Shown: in pieces, positions 58,706 to 64,000 of the stretch
Layout of the letters: each line of letters starts with the position of its first letter
Position numbering within the stretch: the first letter of the stretch is position 1
Source: Chloroflexota bacterium
GTDB lineage: Bacteria > Chloroflexota > Dehalococcoidia > Lucifugimonadales > Australimonadaceae
Assembly: GCA_009838965.1 (NCBI GenBank)
Contig: VXQP01000104.1
Coordinates: forward strand, 1 to 64,000
Direction of reading: 5' to 3'
Length of the DNA stretch: 64,000 bases
Translations under genes and position numbers: made by a program
Notes under the pieces: model-generated
Seen by the model: only the letters and a program-made list of their open reading frames with translations
Told to the model about the DNA's origin: nothing
The model's database searches: none

Positions 58706-59154
58706 TCCTTGAGCCACTCGTAGAGGTGGTAGTGCTCGCGGGTCATGCCGAGCGCCTCGTAGACGCGCTGGGCGGGCTCGTTGCGCTTGTCGACGTAGAG
58801 GCGCAGCCCCATGAGCTCATCGGAGCGCTCGACCTGTGAACGGAGGTGGGCGTAGAGCGTCGAGTAGACCCCGCGCCGACGCGCCTCAGGCACGACGTAG
58901 ACCGAGTGTATCCAGAGCACGACACCGTTCCGCCAGTCGCTCCACTCGGTGACGGTCATCAGCATGCCGACGGGCGTCTCGTCCTCCTCGGCGAGCCAGT
59001 ACTCGGCGTGGACCCGGTCCTCCAGCACGGCGCGTACGCCCTCCGTGAGTGTCGCACGGTCGAGCTCCGCGCCCTCGCTCTCAACGGCCATCGCCATCTG
59101 CGCATCGACGATGAACAGGAGGTCGTCGCGGTTGGCGCGGCGGACGACGATCAT
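58702..59154 (-). CDS. GNAT family N-acetyltransferase
   Basis: VVRRANRDDLLFIVDAQMAMA...VLWIHSVYVVPEARRRGVYSTLYAHL...LYVDKRNEPAQRVYEALGM. Confidence 0.9.
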   Translation of the reverse strand: MIVVRRANRDDLLFIVDAQMAMAVESEGAELDRATLTEGVRAVLEDRVHAEYWLAEEDETPVGMLMTVTEWSDWRNGVVLWIHSVYVVPEARRRGVYSTLYAHLRSQVERSDELMGLRLYVDKRNEPAQRVYEALGMTREHYHLYEWLKD

Positions 59155-59161
59155 GGCGCTG

Positions 59162-59809
59162 CTACGCGGCGACCTTGCGCATTACGGCGACGACCTTGCC
59201 GTGCACCTGGACGCTGTCCGCGGGGACGATGATGGGCTCCATCGCGGGGTTCGCGGGCATGAGGCGCACGTTCTCGCCCTCGAGGTAGAAGTGCTTGAGC
59301 GTGGCCTCCTCCTGCATGGGGAGCCACGCCGCGACCATCTCGCCGTTGCGGGCGTCGCGCGTGTGACGCAGCACCACGATGTCGCCGTCGGTTACGAACG
59401 CGTCGATCATCGAGTAGCCCTTGACGCGCAGGGCGTAGAGGTTGTCGGGGTCGCGGGGCGTCAGCTCGGGCGGGAGAGCGAACGAGTCGTGGTCGCCGCC
59501 GGCGTAGGCGCTCGCCTCGGGGACGGGGATCGGCTCGCCTGCGGCGATCGCGCCGAGCACCGGGATGCGGGCGACCTCGACGAGGTCCGCCTCCGACTCG
59601 CCGACGAGCTCGATGGCGCGGGAGATGTCGGGGTCGCGGCGGATGTAGCCGTCGCGCTCGAGCAGGCGGAGGTTGTAGTCGACGACCGAGGTGGAGCTGA
59701 TGCCGCAGGCGAGCTGGATCTCGCGAATGGACGGCATGTAGCTGCGATCGGTGTGGTACTCGCGCAGGAAGTCGAGGATCTGCTGCTGGCGCGTCGAGAT
59801 GGCTGACAT
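59162..59809 (-). CDS. lexA: LexA repressor
   Basis: STRQQQILDFLREYHTDRSYMPSIREIQLACGISSTSVVDYNLRLLERDGYI; VLGAIAAGEPIPV cleavage-site region; VKGYSMIDAFVTDGDIVVLR. Confidence 0.95.
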   Translation of the reverse strand: MSAISTRQQQILDFLREYHTDRSYMPSIREIQLACGISSTSVVDYNLRLLERDGYIRRDPDISRAIELVGESEADLVEVARIPVLGAIAAGEPIPVPEASAYAGGDHDSFALPPELTPRDPDNLYALRVKGYSMIDAFVTDGDIVVLRHTRDARNGEMVAAWLPMQEEATLKHFYLEGENVRLMPANPAMEPIIVPADSVQVHGKVVAVMRKVAA

Positions 59810-59831
59810 GGGCGGCCTCCGGCTCGGATTA

Positions 59832-59843
59832 GAACGAACGTTC
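59832..59843. promoter_or_regulatory. SOS box (LexA operator)
   Basis: GAACGAACGTTC = GAAC-N4-GTTC, 23 nt upstream of the lexA ATG. Confidence 0.8.
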
Positions 59844-59846
59844 TGT

Positions 59847-59876
59847 AGAATAGGAGGCCGCGCTCGCGACTGTCAA
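59847..59876 (-). promoter_or_regulatory. lexA promoter
   Basis: Minus strand TTGACA-N18-TATTCT immediately upstream of the SOS box. Confidence 0.7.
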
Positions 59877-59917
59877 CCGGGTGGTGTCACAGTTTGCGCG
59901 GGTTGCGGACGGGGCTG

Positions 59918-60169
59918 CTACTCGGCGGCAGCGTTGAGCCGCTTGGTGAGGCGTGACTTGCTCCGGGCTGCGGCGTTTCGGTGGACGATGCCCTTGGAGA
60001 CGGCGCGGTCGAGCCTGCTGACCGCCGTGAGGACGGCGCTGCCCGCCGCCTCGTTGTGGGTGTTGAGCGCGCGGACGGCCTTCTTGACCGCCGTGCGCGT
60101 GCTGGAGCGGACGCGCCGGTTGACGATGCGGCGGCGCTCTTGGACTCTCGCTGCTTTCTTCGCTGGCAT
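59918..60169 (-). CDS. rpsT: 30S ribosomal protein S20
   Basis: MPAKKAARVQERRRIVNRRVRSSTRTAVKKAVRALNTHNEAAGSAVLTAVSRLDRAVSKGIVHRNAAARSKSRLTKRLNAAAE. Confidence 0.93.
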   Translation of the reverse strand: MPAKKAARVQERRRIVNRRVRSSTRTAVKKAVRALNTHNEAAGSAVLTAVSRLDRAVSKGIVHRNAAARSKSRLTKRLNAAAE

Positions 60170-60322
60170 TGGTGCTCCGTGAGACTCTTTCTTGTCGCTG
60201 ACGGCCTATTATCGCTCACCGGGGCCTCGTTTGGCCAGAGGCGGAGACCCACAAGAGGGGAGGGAGAGGGTGTCAACGCGGCGCACGACGGTAGAGTTTT
60301 TCGCGGTTCACTCGTAACGAGG

Positions 60323-60423
60323 GGCTCATTAAGGCTCATTCACTCCTGGGAGATGCGCCCCCAATGAGCCCTGGGGAGGCTCATAAAGGCTCATTCTGCA
60401 TGTTTTTTGAGCCCTTGTGAGCC
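60323..60423. repeat. cluster of seven GGCTCA/TGAGCC hexamers
   Basis: Motifs at 60323, 60333, 60365, 60378, 60388, 60408 and 60418; mixed orientation. Confidence 0.75.
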
Positions 60424-60738
60424 TTTCTGAGCGCTCCATCCCAAGGGGCATCGCGCCGTGCCCTCGCCCGGCATCCGCGCCGGTGGAGACAGAGTACGCG
60501 GTCCGGGCGCAACCGCGAAAGAGGCGCGTGTCACGGGTACAGCCCTCACCCACGCGCTAAAGCGCGTTGCCCTCTCCCAGGGGGCGAGGGGAGTCGGCAC
60601 CCCCCTACGTCGCCCCCGGTGAGAGGATGCTGCGCGCTAAGCGCGGGACTCCGCGTGCGGCTGCGCTCAACATGACAACCCTCACTCCACCAGCCCCACC
60701 GCGTGCGCTGCTGCGAACGTGTGGCCTAAGGGCCACTA

Positions 60739-60766
60739 GGGATTACCGCCGGTGCGGGAATGACGG
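60739..60766 (-). repeat. dispersed intergenic repeat R1, inverted variant copy
   Basis: GGATTACCGCCGGTGCGGGAATGACGGG. Confidence 0.7.
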
Positions 60767-60769
60767 GCA

Positions 60770-60807
60770 AGGGCTGCGAGGTTCCTGCCTTCGCAGGAAC
60801 GACGGAG
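60770..60807 (-). repeat. dispersed intergenic repeat R2, inverted copy
   Basis: AGGGCTGCGAGGTTCCTGCCTTCGCAGGAACGACGG. Confidence 0.8.
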
Positions 60808-60808
60808 T

Positions 60809-61534
60809 CTACCGCACCAGCAGCGAGATCGCCGCGGCGACGATGACGATCTCGACGATGTAGACGAACGCCTTGTCGGAGACGCGGTTGGTAATCGCGC
60901 CGCCGACGTACGCGCCCGCTACCATGACGAGGCCAAGCGAGAGGGCGAGGAGCAGGGCGCTCGTGTCGACCAGGGCGAACGAGCCGTAGATGCCGATCTT
61001 GACGACGTTGATGATGGTCATGCCTGAGGCCATCGTGCCGACGAACGCGCCGCGCCGGAGTCCGTAGGCGAGGAAGAACGACGCACCGAACGGCCCGGCG
61101 CCGCCGAAGAGTGCGGAGAGGAAGCCCTGGCCCGCGCCGACCCCCGCGAACGACCGCGCGCTCATCCGCATCCCGCCTTGCGCCAGCGGCGTATGCCGGA
61201 AGGCGACGATGAGCAGCAGGAAGACGGCGAACGCCCTTTGCAGCAGGTCGGCCGGGAGGTTGGCGAACGCCGTTGCGCCGACGATGGAGGTCGGCAGCGC
61301 GCCGATGAAGAACCACTTGACGACGCTGCGGTCGATGAGGTGGCGGTTCACCCAGATGCGCGACCAGGTCTGCATCATGACGGCGATGGTGGCGATGGGG
61401 ACGGCCTCGCGGATGCCGACGGCGAACGTGAGCGCCGGGATCATGATGATGGCGGAGCCGAGGCCCGCGAGCCCGCCGATGACGGCGGAGAAGAAGGCGA
61501 TGCCGCCGAGCGCAACGAGGACGACCGGGTCCAC
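60809..61534 (-). CDS. sulfite exporter TauE/SafE family protein
   Basis: FFSAVIGGLAGLGSAIIMIPALTFAVGIREAVPIATIAVMMQTWSRIWVNRHLIDRSVVKWFFIGALPTSIVGA. Confidence 0.88.
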   Translation of the reverse strand: MDPVVLVALGGIAFFSAVIGGLAGLGSAIIMIPALTFAVGIREAVPIATIAVMMQTWSRIWVNRHLIDRSVVKWFFIGALPTSIVGATAFANLPADLLQRAFAVFLLLIVAFRHTPLAQGGMRMSARSFAGVGAGQGFLSALFGGAGPFGASFFLAYGLRRGAFVGTMASGMTIINVVKIGIYGSFALVDTSALLLALSLGLVMVAGAYVGGAITNRVSDKAFVYIVEIVIVAAAISLLVR

Positions 61535-61536
61535 AG

Positions 61537-62277
61537 CTATCCCGTCGCCAGGAGGAGCAGGCCCGAGACGATCATGAAGAACTCCACCGCGTAGATGAAG
61601 AGGCGCTCCGGCACGTGCTTGACGATGTGCGCGCCGGCGTACGCTCCCACGGCCATGACGAGGCCGATGCCGACGGCGATGAGGAACGTCTCCACGGTGA
61701 AGAGCGAGAAGCCGCCGTAGACCACCGTCTTGACGATGCTGACGAGGAACGTGCCGACGGCGACGGTGCCGACGAACGCGTTCTTGGTGAGGCCGTAGGC
61801 CATGAAGAAGTGCGCGCCGAACGGGCCTGCGCCGCCGAAGAGCGCCGAGAAGAAGCCCTGGCCGATGCCGACGGGCAGGAAGGCGCGCAGGGGCATCGCA
61901 CGCCCCGCAATCAGGGGTATGTGGCGGTAGACGACGAGCGCGAGCAGGAAGACGCCGAGCCCTCTCGCGAGCCAGTCCGTGGGGATGTTCGCGAAGACCA
62001 CGCCGCCGACCGCGGCGGCGGGCACCGCGCCGAGGCTGTACCAGCGGGCGACGCGCCAGTCGACGTAGTCGCGGTTCGCGACGGAGCGAGAGAGCGTGTT
62101 GAGCAGCATCGCGACCGTGACGATGGGGACGGCGAGGCGTATGCCGAACGCAAAGATGAGGACGGGGATGGCGATGATGCCGGTGCTCATGCCGGTGACG
62201 CCGCCGATGAGCGCGGCTATCAGCGACGTCGCGACAACCGCCGCGGCTACGGGCGCGCTGATGTCGACATCGAGCAT
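61537..62277 (-). CDS. sulfite exporter TauE/SafE family protein (paralogue)
   Basis: LIAALIGGVTGMSTGIIAIPVLIFAFGIRLAVPIVTVAMLLNTLSRSVANRDYVDWRVARWYSLGAVPAAAVGG. Confidence 0.88.
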   Translation of the reverse strand: MLDVDISAPVAAAVVATSLIAALIGGVTGMSTGIIAIPVLIFAFGIRLAVPIVTVAMLLNTLSRSVANRDYVDWRVARWYSLGAVPAAAVGGVVFANIPTDWLARGLGVFLLALVVYRHIPLIAGRAMPLRAFLPVGIGQGFFSALFGGAGPFGAHFFMAYGLTKNAFVGTVAVGTFLVSIVKTVVYGGFSLFTVETFLIAVGIGLVMAVGAYAGAHIVKHVPERLFIYAVEFFMIVSGLLLLATG

Positions 62278-62286
62278 CGGCGCGGC

Positions 62287-63387
62287 CTACAGCCGCTCGA
62301 GGATCATATCGGTCATGTGCTGGGTGGTGGAGAACTCCGCGCCGGGAGGGGCGAGATCGGCGGTACGGTGGCCGTCGTTCAGGGCGCTCTCGACCGCCGC
62401 GTTGATGGCGGCGGCCTCCTCTGCGAGGCCGAACGAGTACTGCAGCATGAACGCGGAGCTGAGGATGGAGCCGACGGGATTGGCCTTGCCCTGACCCGCG
62501 ATGTCGGGCGCGCTGCCGTGGCTGGGCTCGTAGAGGCCCTTCACCTTGCGCGTCCTGCCCTTCGCGTCCCTGCCGGGGAGTCCGGCGAGGCTGGCGGACG
62601 GCAGCATGCCGAGCGAGGCGGAGAGGACGGCGGCCTCGTCCGAGATGATGTCGCCGAACATGTTCTCCATGACCATCACGTCGAAGCTCGTGGGGCGTGT
62701 GATGAGGACCATCGCGCAGGAGTCGACCAGCTGGTGCTCGAGCTCGACGTCCGGGTAGTCCTTGGAGACCTCAATGGCGATCTCGCGCCAGAGGCGCGAG
62801 GACTGGAGGACGTTCGCCTTGTCGACCGAGGTGAGCTTCTTGCGGCGGGAGCGGGCGAGCTCGAAGCCGACGCGCAGGATGCGCTCGATCTCCTTCTCGG
62901 TGTAGAGGAGGGTGTCGACGCCCTTGCGTCCGGCCTTCGTCTCCCATCGCTTCTTGGGCGGGGCGTAGTAGAGGCCGCCGGTGAGTTCGCGCAGGATGAC
63001 CATGTCCGCGCCGCGCACGCGGTCGTCCTTGAGCGGGCTTGCGGGCTCCATGCCGGGGAAGACCTTGACCGGGCGGATGTTGGCGTAGAGGCCGAGCGCC
63101 TTCCGCAGGCCCAGGATGGCCGCCTCAGGACGGACGGGCTCGTTGTCCCACTTGGGGCCGCCGACCGCACCGAAGAGCACGGCGTTCGCGCGCCTGGCGG
63201 CACGGACGGTCTCGTCGCGCAGGGGCGTGCCGTAGGCGTCGATCGCGCCTCCGCCCACCGTGTCGGTCTGGTAGCGGAAGTTGTGCTTCCAGCGGGCGGC
63301 GACGGCGTCCAGCACCTGCTGCGACGCTCCGGTGACCTCCGGGCCGATGCCGTCGCCCGGCAGAACCATGATGTCGAAAGTGGCCAT
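62287..63387 (-). CDS. leuB: 3-isopropylmalate dehydrogenase
   Basis: MVLPGDGIGPEVTGASQQVLDAVA...LFGAVGGPKWDNEPVRPEAAILGLRKALGLYANIRPVK...YEPSHGSAPDIAGQGKANPVGSILS. Confidence 0.96.
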   Translation of the reverse strand: MATFDIMVLPGDGIGPEVTGASQQVLDAVAARWKHNFRYQTDTVGGGAIDAYGTPLRDETVRAARRANAVLFGAVGGPKWDNEPVRPEAAILGLRKALGLYANIRPVKVFPGMEPASPLKDDRVRGADMVILRELTGGLYYAPPKKRWETKAGRKGVDTLLYTEKEIERILRVGFELARSRRKKLTSVDKANVLQSSRLWREIAIEVSKDYPDVELEHQLVDSCAMVLITRPTSFDVMVMENMFGDIISDEAAVLSASLGMLPSASLAGLPGRDAKGRTRKVKGLYEPSHGSAPDIAGQGKANPVGSILSSAFMLQYSFGLAEEAAAINAAVESALNDGHRTADLAPPGAEFSTTQHMTDMILERL

Positions 63388-63435
63388 GTGCGTACCTCGG
63401 GTGTGCCGGCGTATTCGCGGCGGAGTGGGGGCGGG

Positions 63436-64000
63436 TCAGGAGTGCGTGCTCTCGAAGGCGTCTATCGCCCCCTCGTTCTGGAGCGTCAGGCCGATGTCGT
63501 CCAGCCCCTGCACGAGGTTCTCCTTGCGGAAGGGGTCGATGTCGAACGACGCGGCGAGGCCGAGGCTGTCGGTAACCTGCTGCGTCTCGAGGTCGACGGT
63601 CAGCTCGTAGCCCTGGACCTCCTGGGCGCGGGCGATGATGGTGTCGACCTCGGCGGCGTCGAGCATGACGGGGAGGAGGCCGTTCTGGTAGCAGTTGTTG
63701 CGGAAGATGTCGCCGAAACTCGGCGCGATGACGACGCGGAAGCCGTACTGCTGGATCGCCCACGGCGCGTGCTCGCGGGAGGAGCCGATGCCGAACTGCG
63801 GTCCGCTCACGAGGATGGTGCCACCGGCGTACTGCGGCTGGTTCAGGATGAAGCCGGGCTTGGGGGAGCCGTCCTCCTCGTAGCGCAGCTCGTAGAAGAG
63901 CAGCTCGCCGAACCCGACGCGGTCGATCTTCTTGAGGAAGCGCGCCGGGATGATCTGGTCGGTGTCGACGTTCGGCATGTCGTAGGGAACGACCTTGCCG
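63436..64000 (-). CDS. leuD: 3-isopropylmalate dehydratase small subunit (5' end outside the window)
   Basis: MPNVDTDQIIPARFLKK...GGTILVSGPQFGIGSSREHAPWAIQQYGFRVVIAPSFGDIFRNNCYQNGLLPV; frame open to the window edge. Confidence 0.95.
   Translation of the reverse strand, partial: GKVVPYDMPNVDTDQIIPARFLKKIDRVGFGELLFYELRYEEDGSPKPGFILNQPQYAGGTILVSGPQFGIGSSREHAPWAIQQYGFRVVIAPSFGDIFRNNCYQNGLLPVMLDAAEVDTIIARAQEVQGYELTVDLETQQVTDSLGLAASFDIDPFRKENLVQGLDDIGLTLQNEGAIDAFESTHS

Overview
GC-rich bacterial chromosomal window. Gene content suggests Chloroflexota/Dehalococcoidia-like, but that is inference. Most of it is housekeeping DNA:
- 2-oxoacid:ferredoxin oxidoreductase plus lpd
- a nuoBCDHIJKLMN cluster (no A/E/F/G at this locus)
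- hppA pyrophosphatase
- a riboflavin operon (ribD-ribE-ribBA-ribH)
- purQ/purL split by two half-size EamA genes
- rplI-dnaB-dnaD-like plus a tandem-AAA helicase-loader-like gene
- crcB, tyrA-like, dppBC-like permeases, and an ABC-2/GldG/DUF4340 system
- copA, PspAB-htpX, lexA, rpsT, two TauE genes and leuB/leuD.

The strongest accessory signal is a ~4 kb insertion (about 19.59-23.61 kb) at the 3' end of a bacterial translin-family gene. A 43-nt direct repeat of the translin 3' coding end bounds it; the copies differ at three positions, all synonymous in the translin frame. Inside is an oppositely oriented operon with its own sigma70-like promoter. It encodes a HARE-HTH-like protein, a GHKL ATPase (apparently split by a frameshift from an Ig-like C-terminal part) and an unknown protein. 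I see no recombinase. This is the best candidate for an undescribed, possibly defence-related, mobile cassette.

Other points: a frameshifted OB-fold relic behind a GYD gene, dispersed intergenic repeats including direct copies bracketing crcB, a TGAGCC/GGCTCA motif cluster upstream of rpsT, and a recognisable lexA promoter/SOS box. All calls come from reading the sequence and supplied translations; no searches were run.
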